From contig JAQSEB010000101.1 of assembly GCA_030063045.1 (NCBI GenBank), forward strand, positions 558,001 through 622,000: a stretch of 64,000 nucleotides of DNA, given 5' to 3'. The stretch's first letter is position 1. Every line of letters begins with the position of its first letter. Below are positions 10,378 to 24,200 of this stretch, one piece after another. The stretch comes from Pratylenchus scribneri (Eukaryota; Nematoda; Chromadorea; Rhabditida; Pratylenchidae). The notes under the pieces were generated by a model, which saw only the letters and a list, made by a program, of their open reading frames with translations, was not told the origin of the DNA and did no database searches. Position numbers and translations under genes: made by a program.

Positions 10378-13300
10378 ATGTTCCAAGCGAGAATATTTTC
10401 ATCACATTTTCGCCATAATTTCACATCAACAAAGTCGACTTGGTTGAAAAAAATGATTGTATTGCGTACATTGACAAGAACAACAACCACTGCTGTTGAA
10501 GAAGGCAGCCAATTCCCATTTGTTATTCCAAAGGTTTGCCCTCATTTTTAAATTTTACAAACCATCGACTAAAGCAAACCCGTAGCCATATTGGCGCGGC
10601 GAGCGAGGACAATCTACAAATTGGGGTCCCAATTTTTTGTTAAACCTTTCTGGGAGTTTTTTATGGTGAGAACACGAAACTGTTTCCATTTTGATTATGG
10701 CATTTTTTCCGTCTTGGCTTGGCAAAATAACCAACATTTGACAAAAAATGTCTGCTTTTTATAAATGAATTTTCATATTTTTACCATAAATTATTTATCT
10801 TTTTTACACTTATCAGCAGTCGTCAATCCTGTTGAAATTAAAAAATGAAAACAAAATAAAAGCGACCCATTTGTTGAAAATTTTTTTCTGAACACTGCCC
10901 AGCTATTTTTGTTGGCCAAAATTTGTCTCGGCAGTAATGTCGAGAGTCTACGAACCAGTCAAAAAATAAGCTCTACAAAATTGGGTTACTCCCCTACCTG
11001 CCAGCCGCCACTAAAAATTCTAGTGGCTCGCATTTAAGTATGCATATTGCATAAAATATAATTTTTGTACAAATTGATGCCATATGCATGCCTAAAATTA
11101 CCAGAAAAAAATTTTAAAAAATCAAAAAGGGGCCACGAATTTTACGGATTTTTCGGTGAGAAATGCAGAATGCAAAATACTAAAAAATAATTAATAAAAT
11201 AATCTTCATATTCAAGGAAAGAGTAGCCGATAATTCGACCGGCAGCATTTCTCCTTCCTCCATGCTTACACTTGAACAAGAACAATTGTTGGAATTAAAA
11301 GCTAACCAAAAACCAACGGGGGAAAACAACAAAATGGAGGCAGTGGCCAAACAAGTTGGGCAGCAATATGTACCCGGATTGCTCACAAATTTCTTCACAA
11401 AAATTGCCATCAACCGAAATTTTCATCCACAACATAAAATGGTATTTAAATTTTGAATTTAAAATTCTTAAGACTTAGTTTTTGATAATGATTATGACTT
11501 TTTTTGCTTGATACTAGACCTCTAAACCATTTAGCAAATTTGTCATGACCCTGACGCGTCAATTGTTATATAATTTATCGAGGTCTGGTTCAAACCGAAA
11601 AGAGTTATAAACCCAAAACCAATATAGGGTTTAAATGGTATAATACTTTGAATTTTGGCCAAACCCCAACAAACTAGATATCAATCAACGAGTCTCGATG
11701 AGTTCTATAAAATGGGTATAAGTCTTAAGGATTTAGAATCAACCACAAAAAAGTTATAATCAAAAAACTGATTTTTCGGCAAAAGAATGTAAATCATCCC
11801 TCAAAAAATTGGCATCCGTAAAAAAAATAATCAAAAGTACAAAACACGAAATTACAAATTTATAACTCAAAACTACTCCAATTCAATTTATTATTAAGAT
11901 ATTGAGGGAATCGGCCACCAAATTGTACGACAGTTGTGCAAATGGCAGCAATTACATTCTGCTACATAAAGGTTTAAAATAAATATTTGCGAAACTATTA
12001 AAAATATAGGAAGATGTACTGGAAGTGAGAAATTTAACAAAAAGAAAGAATTTATAGCATTTATTAGTCTTTCCAAAACCATGCTTATCTATGTTACAGT
12101 TTATATTGGAGATTTTCTTGGTTAATCCCGGGAATTAGCTTATGGGTGGCAAGCAAATTTTGGGAATCTCGACTTTTAGACTTCGTACAGACAACAGACT
12201 CGAAAATAGGCTCATTCGACTCGGCATTGTCGATTTAGTTTATGAAATTTCTAATTTCAGATCATATATATTCAATAGAAAAAGTTTATAAACCAGAACC
12301 GGTTTAGGTTTAAGCAACCGGTGCAGCTTCTCAAAACAAGGTTTTAACGGTTTTAAAATTGAAATTTTATTGACTAAATCGAACATGTTGATTCGAATGA
12401 ACTCCGAGTTTGTATTATGTACGAAATCAAGATTTACAAAAAATTAGTATCCCAGCTTCTAGCTAATATGCCTGAATTATTTCCAATATTAGCTGTAAAT
12501 AATTCCCTGCTTTTTTGTTTATTAATATTACCCAAAAAATTATAGTTCAAAAATTATTATTAAATTTAAAAAATAAATAAATTCATTCAACAGAATTTGG
12601 CATGCCCGACAATTTCTTCAGTTGGTATCGACTAACATTACTCCATATTTGGTAACTTGAAATTATTTAATAAAATTAATTAGTACAATTAATAATAGGA
12701 TGGGACTGGTTCGAATGCAGCAATCCCTGGAGACCAATTCCTTTTGTCTTTTTCGCAGTCAAATCACGAATTTATTCCATAAAGATGCAATGGAACGATA
12801 CAAAGCTTTCTATGTTCGTTTATTTTAAATTTAATTAATTTTTAATAATTTTTTTTATCTCATTTTCCTAGGAGGATGATCATTATGCAAAACAGCAAAG
12901 GAATAAGCGTTTCAAACTATTTTACAGAGGCGTTTTTATTCACACATTTTTCGAATTGGATGAGGTAAATTTAGAAGAAAAAAATAAATTAATTTATGAA
13001 TTTAAAAATTTCCAGGGCTTTTTGCTCGATGATCGAAATTTTGCCGGCGCCATATGGAGGTCAATTTTTGTATTCGATGAAAATGTGGAAATTGTCCATT
13101 TGAATCGGGCCGTTCGTTACATTCGAAGCGTGGTGAATAAATATTTAATTAATAAGATTTTAAATAATTTAAAAATAATAAAGAATTTAAATTATTTGTT
13201 TTTTTGCCCCATTTAAATAATTTCTATTTTTCTCCTCAAACAAATTGTTGTGTTTTTGCTTCTTAATAATTTCTGTATTTGCTCTCTGAATATGTTGTGT

Positions 13301-14106
13301 TTTTCCCTTAAAACATTTGTGTTTTGCCCTCTAATAATTTGTGTTTTTCCCTCTAAATAATTTGTGTTTTCCCTACAAACAATTTGTGTTTTTGTCCTTT
13401 AAATAATTTCTGTTTTTGCCCTCTTAAACAATTTGTGTTTTTGCCCTCTGAACATTTTGTGTTTTTGCCCTCTGAACATTTTGTGTTTTTGCCCTCTGAA
13501 CATTTTGTGTTTTTGCCCTCTGAATATTTTGTGTTTTGCCTCCTAAACAATCTGAGTATTGCCTAATAAACAATTTATGTTTTTGCTCTAAAACAATTTG
13601 TATTTTTGCTCTTTAAATAATTTGTGTTTTTCCCTTCAAATAATTTGTGTTTTTGCCCACTAAACATTTTGTATTTTTGCCTCCTAAACAATTTGTGTTT
13701 TGCCTTATAATAATTTGTGTTTTTGCCTCTAAAATTTTGTGTTTTTGCCTTCTAAACAATTTATGTTTTACCTCCAAAAATTTTGTGCTTTTGCCCTTCA
13801 AACAATTTGTGTTTCCCTCATAAACAATTTGTGTTTTCCCTCATAAACAATTTGTGTTTTCCCTCATAAACAATTTGTTTTTTTCCACCCATCTCCAAAT
13901 TTTCTATAAAAATCTACTTTATTAAATTAATAAATATAATTTAAAAATAAATACAATATAATTTTTTATTATAGTTGCATCATTTGGACACATTGGACAC
14001 TGATAAAATATTGATGGAAGGCATTGAAATATGGAATCCGGAAATGAGCCAAATTGATGAGCAAATTTTCCAACGACAACAGAATAAGCAGCAAATAGAA
14101 TCATAA
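10378..14106 (+). CDS. uqcc1: Ubiquinol-cytochrome c reductase complex assembly factor 1 (UQCC1/Cbp3)
   Basis: UQCC1/Cbp3 acts in mitochondria, helping cytochrome b synthesis and complex III assembly (family knowledge). Eight exons join in phase: 10378-10533, 11217-11441, 11899-11971, 12594-12651, 12699-12813, 12872-12964, 13016-13132 and 13975-14106. Conserved blocks visible are GMPDNFFSWYRLTLLHIW continuing into MGLVRMQQSL, then FYRGVFIHTFFELDEG, GFLLDDRNFAGAIWRSIF and RAVRYIRSV. They match the core of the family in order and spacing (LPDTFxSWFLxTxLHVWMxLVRM, then LAAALWRxxF). The N-terminus (MFQARIFSSHFRHNFTSTKS) is basic and Ser/Arg-rich, as a mitochondrial presequence would be. An ATG at 10348 in the same frame is an alternative start. 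The long last intron carries a minisatellite, and another intron carries foldback repeats. Confidence 0.92.
11585..11750. repeat. Degenerate family A foldback repeat
   Basis: It shares ggtttaaa, ttttggccaaa, tcgatgag and aaatgggtataag blocks with the better copies at 5085 and 44000. It lies in a UQCC1 intron. The ends are unclear. Confidence 0.4.
12180..12430. repeat. Imperfect foldback repeat in a UQCC1 intron
   Basis: 'cttcgtacagacaacagactcg...attcga...cgatttagt' on the left returns in reverse on the right as 'actaaatcga...attcgaatgaactccgagttt...tacgaaatc'. The middle holds an aaccggttt block like family A. Confidence 0.45.
13207..13880. repeat. Minisatellite in the last UQCC1 intron
   Basis: About two dozen degenerate units of roughly 27 bp read (aacaatttgtgtttttgccctctaa). 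One stretch, 13440-13530, has several near-identical units. It lies wholly inside the intron 13133-13974, so the open frames through it are not genes. Confidence 0.85.
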
Positions 14107-15237
14107 TTTTGAATTTCATTTCCATTTTTTATTAGGTCAAAGTTAAAAAATTTTGTTATTCGTTTTTGCACACATTTCATTTGTTTTACATTTTTTAATA
14201 AAATATTTTAAATTTATTCGACAACATTATAAAATAAGAGCTATTCACAATTCATTATCATTAGTGAATCTGAATGAGCAAATCGATTTTCCTCAATTTC
14301 TAGCCTAGCCACTTATTCATTGATAATCCTCCCTCATCTACTGATGATCTGCTGTTTGGCTTAAGGCTGACTGCTCTGGAGCAACTGTTTATGACGGAGA
14401 TAAAACTTTTATTTTTCTTCGATTGCATATTTTTGAGTGTTTTTGGCCCTGCTTTCCCTTTCCACATTTTCCTACTTTTATAAGGGCCCGATCTTCCATT
14501 CAAATTTAAACAGCAAAAACAAAGATGTGGGATTTTTGACGTGCAATAAAAATGTTTGATTAATTATTTTACACAAATTTTTTAAAAATGATTTTATTTT
14601 TTAAATTTATTTATTCGACTTATAGACTAGTGCAAATTTGAAATATCCTTATTTTAAAAGGAAATTTTATATATTTTATTTAGATAATTTTTATGAGATG
14701 TAAAAAAATTTTAAAAATTAATTTTTCTTTAAAAAATTTAAAAAGAATTCATTGTAATTTAAAAATAATTCCAGAGATATTAATAGACTTTAAAAACCGA
14801 AAAACCAAAAATTTTTAAATTTCACTGCACACTAATTAGAAATTGCCAGATGCCTATTATGTGACCAGTCTTCAATAATTTTTATTATTTAGGTCTGCAG
14901 GCGAAATGAATTTTAAACTAAAATTCCCAGCTGCCAACTTTGAGGCTTAATGGATTGATCCATTCCTGAGGGAACATTTGTTTCCGCTAAAATCGCCAAC
15001 AAACTGGGTCCCCAATAAACAACGACTTTAGGTTTATCCTCAGCCGGTGGATTGGATCAATTCCTGCGGCCATATATTTGCAGACTGGATCAAAAATATT
15101 ACCCCAGACTGGTCACCAATTTCGCCACAAAAATGAATATATAAATTATTAATATTTTTTAGCAATTTTCTCTGCTCATTCCCTGGGCTAATTTCAGTAG
15201 AATTTTAAATTAATCCTCATTCTAATTCAGCCGGCCT
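14107..15237. other. Intergenic stretch, no gene supported
   Basis: This is AT-rich DNA between the UQCC1 stop and the ASPH start. At 14930-15130 there is a more GC-balanced patch with two related segments (tggattgatccattcctgagg / tggattggatcaattcctgcgg). It could be a decayed exon or repeat, but no open frame with splice sites was found. Confidence 0.5.
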
Positions 15238-18200
15238 ATGCCCCCTCAATATCAACAAAGTGGCGGAACAACAACAATGACCGCAGGGCGTCCTCCTTCT
15301 CCATCTACGCCAATTAGTGGTAGGCCCCAATTCCGGAGGCAAGGATCAAGCTGTGAGTGATGAAAATTTTTAGTAACAATAATATTTAATTAAATTCTAA
15401 TTTTTTAAATTTAAAAAGGCAATATATTTATATTTAATTTTAAAATTCTAGAAAAATTTTAATTTTCTTTGGAGAATTTTTGTTGAAAAATCTAAAAATA
15501 AATTTTTTTTAAAACCCTAAGATTTTTTAAATTTATAGTAATATAAAGGAGCAAAGTTTAGATATAAATTTAAAATAAGCCATCATTATTTTTTGTGTAA
15601 TTTAAATTAAAAAAAAATATAAAAAATTTCTCAAAAATAATATTTTTAAATATTTAATAAAAATGGAATAGATGGCCCTGGGCATGTTCATCATATGGCT
15701 GTGATGGTTGCACCAACCCGAGTGGATTATAGCGTGAATAAGGGTGGCATCCGAACTTGGATTGTGCTAATCGTTTTTGTGCTCCTCTGTTCCGCAATAC
15801 TCCAAATTTTCTCAGAAGAAGGAGGAGGTGATACTTACATTAATTTACTGATTAATCTTATTATAAAAATAAAAAAATTTTAAAAATTTTAATGATGAAA
15901 TGAATTTTTAGTAAATATATTAAACCCATAATTATTAAATTTAAACAGAAGAACGTGAATTAACAATGGCAGAAGATGGCGTTGATGTAGAAAATGATGG
16001 AGAATGGAAAGAGGAGGCCAAAATTGGCGGACCACAAAAAAGGCCAATAATATCTGGACATAATAATGAAGATGAAGAAGACAACGAAGAGGAGGAGGAG
16101 GATGATGAAAATGAGGAGGAAAAGGATGGAATTGGGGAGGAGGAAGATAATGAAATGGATGAGCAATTTGAGGTAGAATTTTGGAAATTAAATTTTTAAT
16201 TTTAATTTTTGTATTTTTTTTTATTTTACCATTTTGTATTGTAGCATATCCTGCTTTTAATTAATCTGAAAAATTATTGATTTTTTAAAAATATCATTAT
16301 AGAAATAATTTATGAGTTTAAAAAATTTTTAATTTTTAGGAAAAGAAGAGTACCAAAAAAATGGATGAAGAGGAAATGATGTTGGCACGATTGAGGGAAA
16401 AAGCAGCAAAACGATGGAAAGAAAGGCAACAACAACAACAGAAAATACAACAACAGCAGCAAGAGGCAATGATGAATCGAGGCAAAATTGCTAGGGAACG
16501 AATTCGGCGAAGGAATTCAAAGAGAAGAATTGAGGAGGATGATGATGAGGATGAAGAAGATGAAGAGGAGGAGGAAGAAGACGAGGAGCAAAAATCGGTG
16601 CATTATTATTTTATAAAATTTATTTTTAATTATTTTTATATATGCTCTTCTCCATTTGAGTTTTTAATTAAATTATGAATCTTTTGGGAATTTAAATTAT
16701 TTTTTTATTGAATTATTTTATGGGTTCAAAAAATAATATTCAAAAATTTTAATTTTTTTTTCTATTTTTTATGTAATGGTCATGTTCGCGTTTTATTGAA
16801 ATTATGGAAGTTTTGTGGGAATTTAAATTATTTATTTATTGAATTGTTTTATGGGGTTAAAAAATTTTTTCAAAAATTTTAATTTTCTGCAAACTTTTAT
16901 TTAAATGCAAAATTAGAAAATAAAAATGTATTTAATTAAAATAAAAATTTACTAATATTCTTATTACAAAAATTCAGACCCAACGCCAAAAAGTTGCACA
17001 CGAAAATGCCGAAGATGAGGAGGATGAAAAGGAGCAGAAAAGAGAGCGGGAAGAAGAGGTTCGGAATTGGCAATTGAAGAAATTGAGATGGGGCAAAAAA
17101 TGGCAAAAATAATAAATAATGATGAAAAATAATTTAAAAATTTAATTAATTAAAATGTATATATTTGATAGGTATCCTCATATTCTCATTGATATTTTTG
17201 TGTTGTGAAAATTTTTAATACAATAAAATTTTATGGTCATTTTTAGCGAATATTTTATTTTTGGATGATATTATATTTAATTTAAGGCGTAATTACTACC
17301 TAATTATTTAAAAAAAATTAAAGAGTTAATATTTTTAAATAGATTGTAAATTAAATTCTATAAAATTCTTTTTTTTAGAATAAAATTTTTTTTATTTCGT
17401 AATTTAAAAATATAGCATTTTATTTGTAAAAACAATTATGAATCAAAATGCGCCTTTACAAAATTTATAAATTTAATTTTAAAAATTCATAAATTTAGCC
17501 TGAAATTCTGTTGGATACAGAAGATGAAAAGGATGAGGAAGAAAATGAAATTGCCCAACAGCATCATTTTGTGCCGAAACCCAAAATTGAGCACAAAAAT
17601 AAAATAGGAAGACACGTGAAATCATGGCGAGATTTGCGAGTGCAAAAGGACGAAGGCCAAAAACCAAGAAAAGGATTGCTGAGGCAACAGCAGCAGAAGA
17701 ATAAAGTTAGCATTTTATTTTAAATAATCATTTAAATTATCTTAAATTTTAATTAATATTTTTTGATCTTTGATAGGGATTAGAGGCGAATGAATTTAAA
17801 TTACATTTTTTATTAATTGTGCGGGAAAATATGTTAATAATGTGAAGGGTAAAAAAAGCTTTAAGAGAGGAAAAAGGATAGAATTAAAAAGGCAGATTGG
17901 GGCAATATTTGATTGATAGGAAAATGGAGTGATCTGAGTAATAAAAAGTGGAGATACAGTAGGACGGACTTTAGGTGGTAGTGGTATTGATGACGCCCAT
18001 AAAAAATTTATTTATTTTTTAATTAACTTTTAATTTTAATTTTTGCCAGACTTTGATAATTCAAGTAAAAAAATTTTAATAAATTGGAAAAAAAAATTAA
18101 CAAAAATTAACTCACTTAATAATTAAAAATTAATAAATTTTGGATAATGGAAACTTTATTCAATATTAAAGTTGAAATATGCTGCGGACATTGACACAAA

Positions 18201-21200
18201 AATGCCGATTGAAATGGAAGAAGAGGAAGAAAATGAAGAAGAAAAAGACGAGATAAATGAACAAATATCGCCAGCCACTGAAATTATTGCATTGCGAAAA
18301 AGGTGGTCTTTTAGAATAATTTTTTAAATCTCATAAAATATTTTAATAAAACGGGGAATATATTCCTTTAAATTTTTTGATTATTAAAAATATTCAAGGA
18401 TCAATGGATCAAATTAAATAAAAATTATAATTAAAAAAATATTTTTTTAATTCAAAAAGTAAAAATTTAATAACCCTCCTAGGCCAGGATACAATACCTG
18501 AGCCCCGAAGGGGCGAAGATGGAAACAAATCCCCCTGAGCCCCGAAGGGGCGAAAGTGGAAACAAATCCCCCTGAGCCCCGAAGGGGCGAAAGTGGAAAC
18601 CCTGAGCCCCGAAGGGGCGAAAGTGGAAACAAACCCCCTGAGCCCCGAAGGGGCGAAGATGGAGATAACCCCCCTGGGCCCCGAAGGGGCGAAGATGGAT
18701 CAAACCCTCTGAGCCCCGAAGGGGCGAAGATGGAGATAACCTACCTGAGCCCCAAAGGGGCGAAGATGGAAACAAACCCCCCTGATCCCCGAAGGGGCGA
18801 AAGTGGAAACCCTGAGCCCCGAAGGGGCGAAAGTGGAAACAAGCCCCCTGAGCCCCGAAGGGGCGAAGATGGAAACAAACCCCCTGAGCCCCGAAGGGGC
18901 GAAAGTGGAAACAAATCCCCTGAGCCCCGAAGGAGCGAAAGTGGAAACAAATCCTCTGAGCCCCGAAGGGGCGAAGATGGAGATAACCCCCCTGGGCCCC
19001 GAAGGGGCGAAGATGAAAACAAACCCCCCTGAGCCCCGAAGGGGCGAAGATGGATCAAACCCCTGCGAAAATAGATCAATTCTCTCCGAGACACTCAAAT
19101 AGTCTAAAGAAGGCTAGACTCAGTGAAATCCCGCAGGGATTCCAAAAACGAAGTGTCCCAAGCACAGATCCATATATCTCAAGGCAAAAGAGCCCCGCAG
19201 GGGCTAGTTATAATTAAAAAAATATTTTTTTAATTCAAAAAGTAAAAATTTAATAACCCTCCTAGGCCAGGATACAATCGAAAAGCGATCACGAATCGAG
19301 GCGATTATCGATTTCGACAAATTCTGGATTCGGGCGATTATTTGCTGGAACAGGCAATTTTTTAAATTTAAAAATAAAATATTCGATTTTAGTTATTTTA
19401 GTTGCAAAATATTTTTTTTCATTTTTATTTCGAGTTCAATTTAGATAAAATTTGATGTGATAGAGATTAAAACCGGTGATCCGTTGCCGTTTTAAATTTT
19501 TTTTTATTTTATTTTTAAATTTTTAATGGTCGAAATATTTTGGATTTATTGAATACATGTTAGAATAGAGATCTTTTTTATGTTAATAGTTTATTGGAAA
19601 TAATTTATGTGTTCGACTTTTTATTTTGATTTTTTTAATATTTATTTAAAAAAGATTTTTAATAAAATATTTTAATTTCTTAATTATAAAAAAATAAATA
19701 TATTTAATTTAGCATGAATTTGATGTGGCAATGCAAAAATATCAGCAAGTGCTGGAACATGATCCACAGAGTCCAAGGTCATCGAATTATTTTTTTAAAT
19801 TTATTTTTTTTAAATAAATATTTTTTATTTTCATATAAACAAATTTTCCAGAGGGCTTTTTGGTCGTGCCCGTCTCCATCAATTGAAATCAGAATTTGCT
19901 GATGAAGGCGAGGAATGGGCCAAAAAAGAGGAATGGCTGGAAAAGGCAATGGCAGATTATGGGGCAATTATGGAGAATGAGGAGACACCGGACGAATTAT
20001 TCAGGTGGAATTTTGTCCTTAAGCAAAATTTTTCTGAACGAAAATATTTATCGTTAAAAAAGGTGAGGAAAATTTAAAAAATTGCAACCCATAATTTAAT
20101 TGATCCAAAAAATTAATTTTAATTAATTATCAAATTTATTAAATTGAAAAATCAATTGACTTTTATTCGTCAAAATTTTGTATAAAAAATATTTTAAAAA
20201 TTTAAAATATTGAAAGCAGAATGGCCGCCGATCATTTTGTTGAATGTGCACGTTTTAGGGGCGGTCAACAGCATAAAATTGTGCAAGTCCAAAGAGCATT
20301 GGTATTTTTAATTAAATTTAAAATTTTATTAAAAAAAATACTTTTAAAAAATATATTAATTTTTTGTAATTTTGTTATTAAGTTGGACCGCTTCCCTGAC
20401 AATTTGGACATTCAATGCCAATTCGGGGCAACCTGGCTGGGAATGAATCGACCCGAGGAGGCGGCTGCCATCTTCAAAAATGTTTTTATCAAATTAAAAA
20501 ATTTTTTGGAACCCATAAATTTTTATATGAAATAATTAAAATAATGATGAAAATCCTCGACCCCGAAAATCAATTAAAATATTAAATAAAAAACAATTAA
20601 AATTATTATATTTTATTTATGTACATAAAATAATTATAAAAATAAATAATTATTTTTGCAACTCATAAAATTTTAAGATAATTTTTTGCTTAAAAATTCC
20701 ATATTTAATTGAAATAATTAAAAAATCGACGAAATAAAGGATGCGAAAAAAATTTTAATATTAAAAATAAAAAAAAATTGAAAAATATATTTTATATTTT
20801 TATTATATGTACATAAAACACAAATAGAAAATAAATTATTATAATTATTTTCTATATTTTTGTTTTTCGTTAATTGTTTTGTTTTAATTTTAAAAAATGG
20901 ATAAATTCAATATTGAATTAATTAGCAAATTTAAATTTTTATTAATTTTTCAAATTTTTCCAGGTTCTGGAAGCGGATCCAACGAATGCATTGGGCCAGG
21001 CCTATTATGGATTCATTTTGAAGACAGACAATGGAGAATTGGAGAAAGGTGTCCAATTGTTGCGTAGGGCAATTCGCTCAGGGCATCCGGACGTCAGGAC
21101 GAATCCAAAGTGGAAAAAGATTTGTTACAAAAATATTAAAATTTAATTTTTTTGAAGATTTTATTTCCATTTGGGCGATGGACTAACTCGACTTGGCCGC

Positions 21201-24200
21201 ATCCAAGAGGCCTATTCAATTTATGCGGATGCAGTCAAAAATGGCTTATTCCCTTCGGTAAAATACATAAAAAAAATAAAAATTGCTTCAATTATTCATT
21301 TTTCATTTGAATTAGAAACCAATAATTTGGTCAAATTTTATAGTGAATTTATTATTTTTCCTTTTAAAAATAGATAATTTAATTTTTTATTCTTATTTAC
21401 CCATTATCAGTAAAAATGTAAAATTATTTATTAAACCCATATAATTTTTTCTTATAGAATTTTTTATAAAACAAAAAATATTATCAAAAAATTAAGTGAA
21501 CTTGGGTTTTTCGACAACAAAATTAAAAAATAAAATAAAAAATATATTTATAAAATTAAATTCCCTTTGTGAAGGTTTTGCAACGATCAGTGCACAATTT
21601 GAAGGGGCTAACTGCACGGCCTTGGTGGGCATTGGACCAGACGGAATGTGCAAAGCAATTGAGACAATTGGAAAGGCATTGGACTGCAATAAAAGGCAAA
21701 TTTTATAATTTTAAAATATTATTAATAAAAGAAATTAAAATTATTTAAAAATTTTTATTATTTAATTTAATAAAAAATTATTTTTAATAGAGGAAGTTAT
21801 GCAATTATGGAATAAAAGGAAGCATTTATTTGTTCGTGAGAATGGGTTGGACGCAACATTGGTGGACCCAAATTCGGGAGGCCAATGGGTACTGATTTTG
21901 CGAGGGAATTCACATGGACCAGTGTTGAGGGAAGAGGTGACGAATTTTATTTAGATTTTTGATCCATTCTTTTACAGCCATTTTCTGAATTTTTGGGGTT
22001 TTCAACCAAATAAAATAGGAAAAAATTATTTTTGATAAATATTAAATTTATTTTTTAATTAATTGCAAGTTTTGATGGGGTTTTTATTTTTTTATGAGGT
22101 TTTTAAATAAAGATGATTTATCGAATAAAAAAATGAATTATGAGTATATCTGAAAAATTATTTTTTTTTTTGCAAAATTATTTTCTTTTTTTTGACGAAA
22201 ATTATATTTATAAAATAAATTAAAACAAATTTAAAATTAAAAAGCAAATTTTGTGAATTTTCTATGATATAAAATACAAATAAACATTTTTTAAACACAT
22301 TTGATACAAAAATTTTTGGTACACATATTCGACATATTTACCGAAAATAATATTTAAAAATAATTTTAAAAAAGATTCAAAATAATTTGTTTGATTTTCT
22401 CAGATCTGCGATCGTTGGATGCCATCAACATGTGAATTGCTTAAACCATTCACAAACTCAATTTGTGCCAGGGAAAAAGTTAGTCCATTTTTAATGTCAA
22501 TTTAATTTTTGTCACATTCCCTAAATACTTGGGTGTGTCCATTCTCCTCTATTATTTAACTTCTAATTTTTTCATTTTTTGCATCCCATAAATTTTTTAA
22601 TAGAAAATTTTCCATAAAAATTGGGGAAAATAATTTAAATATAAGTAGCATTCCCGAATTTTATCCAATTTAATTTTGAAAATTAAAAAATAAAATAAAA
22701 GAATGAATAAAATAAATGCTTTAAATTTTTGGCAAACGTAGAGAATTGTGGTCCCTAAGGATTTTGATTTTAAAAATGAGGGAAGCACATTTTTAGGGGT
22801 AATTTGATGCTCTGTACACGATTCTGAGCTCCAATTCTTGATATCTTGCCATCTTGGTAAGATAATGTCAACTTTTACCACGATAAAGCATAGGGGGGAC
22901 CAAGGGCATTTTTGGTGAAAATTTTTATATGGCTAATATATAGCTCAATCAACGCAGCTCGATGAGAGGAATCGAATGGTACCACATTTATTTCATAATA
23001 TTGAGTTATTGGCAAGTTAGAGGTCTAAATACCTTACCAAGACAAATATTTCTTTTGGCCATAACTTGCTTATATTACATTATTACCTTATAAATGTGGT
23101 ACCATTCGATTCCTCTCGACTAGGTGCGTTAAATGAGCTATTATTTGGCTATGTAAAAATTTTCACCAAAAATGCCCTTGGTCCCCCCTATGCTTTATCG
23201 TGGTAAAAGTTGACATTATCTTACCAAGATGGCAAGATATCAAAAATCTGAGCTCAGATTCATGCTCAACACCATCGATTACCCCTAAAAATGAGATTCC
23301 CTTATTTTTTAAAAAAAAATTCGGCGGGACCACAATTCTCTACGTTTGCCAAATTTTTAAAATAATTTAAATAAAATTAATATATTAGTACTCAATTAGC
23401 CCCATATACAAATTTTCCATTTTAATGTTTTTTAAATTTACTCTTGCCTTTCGCCTCTTTAAATGGATTCATTTTCTCTTCTCTTTACATTTTTTTTTTC
23501 ATATTTTTGCATCCCATAAATTTTTTAATAGCAAATTTTCATAAATAATTCAGGAATACTTATTTAAATAAAAGCAAAATGGATATTTTTGTTCAGTTCT
23601 ATAAAGAAAAAATTTTTAAAAATTTAAAGAAAAAGTGAATAAAATTTGATGAATTTTATTAATTTAATTAATTCCCATCTCAAAAATTTAATTTAAAAGT
23701 AATATTTCTAAATTTTTTATTTGTTTATTTCCCAATTTCCATCAATAATAAATTATTCTTTTCCGATCAAATTGTCCGTTTTGGAATCGGGCACCAGCAG
23801 TTGGCCTCATTGTGGCCCAACAAATTACATTTTGGAGGCACATTTGGGCATTTTGACCCCATCCGAAGCAAGGCTTCGTGTTGGCAATGAAATTCGGTGA
23901 GAATAGTTGATTTTTATTTAAATTTTTTAATTGAATTATTTTTATAGTGGATGGCGTCAAGGCAAAATGTTCGTCTTCGACACCAGTTTTGAGCGTGAAA
24001 TTATTTTTGATGGGGTAATTTGATTAAAATTAAATAAATTTATTAATTTTTAATATCAAATTTAAAAAAATATATATTGAGCATCATCGATGTCGAATTT
24101 TAATTTATTTCTACTTAATTTTTTACTCATTTAATAAAAAGAAAAGTGGAAAATAATTTATATGGTACAAAAAAATTTTATTTTATTTTTATAAAAAAAA

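Noticed and set aside
13207..13880. Regular repeats resembling a CRISPR array or a repetitive protein gene
   Set aside because: No unique spacers; units vary gradually, and the block lies inside a UQCC1 intron, so it is a minisatellite.
18479..19102. Open frames of 100-158 codons on both strands in the GC-rich array
   Set aside because: Open in several frames at once because the repeat lacks stop triplets; no splice or start context.
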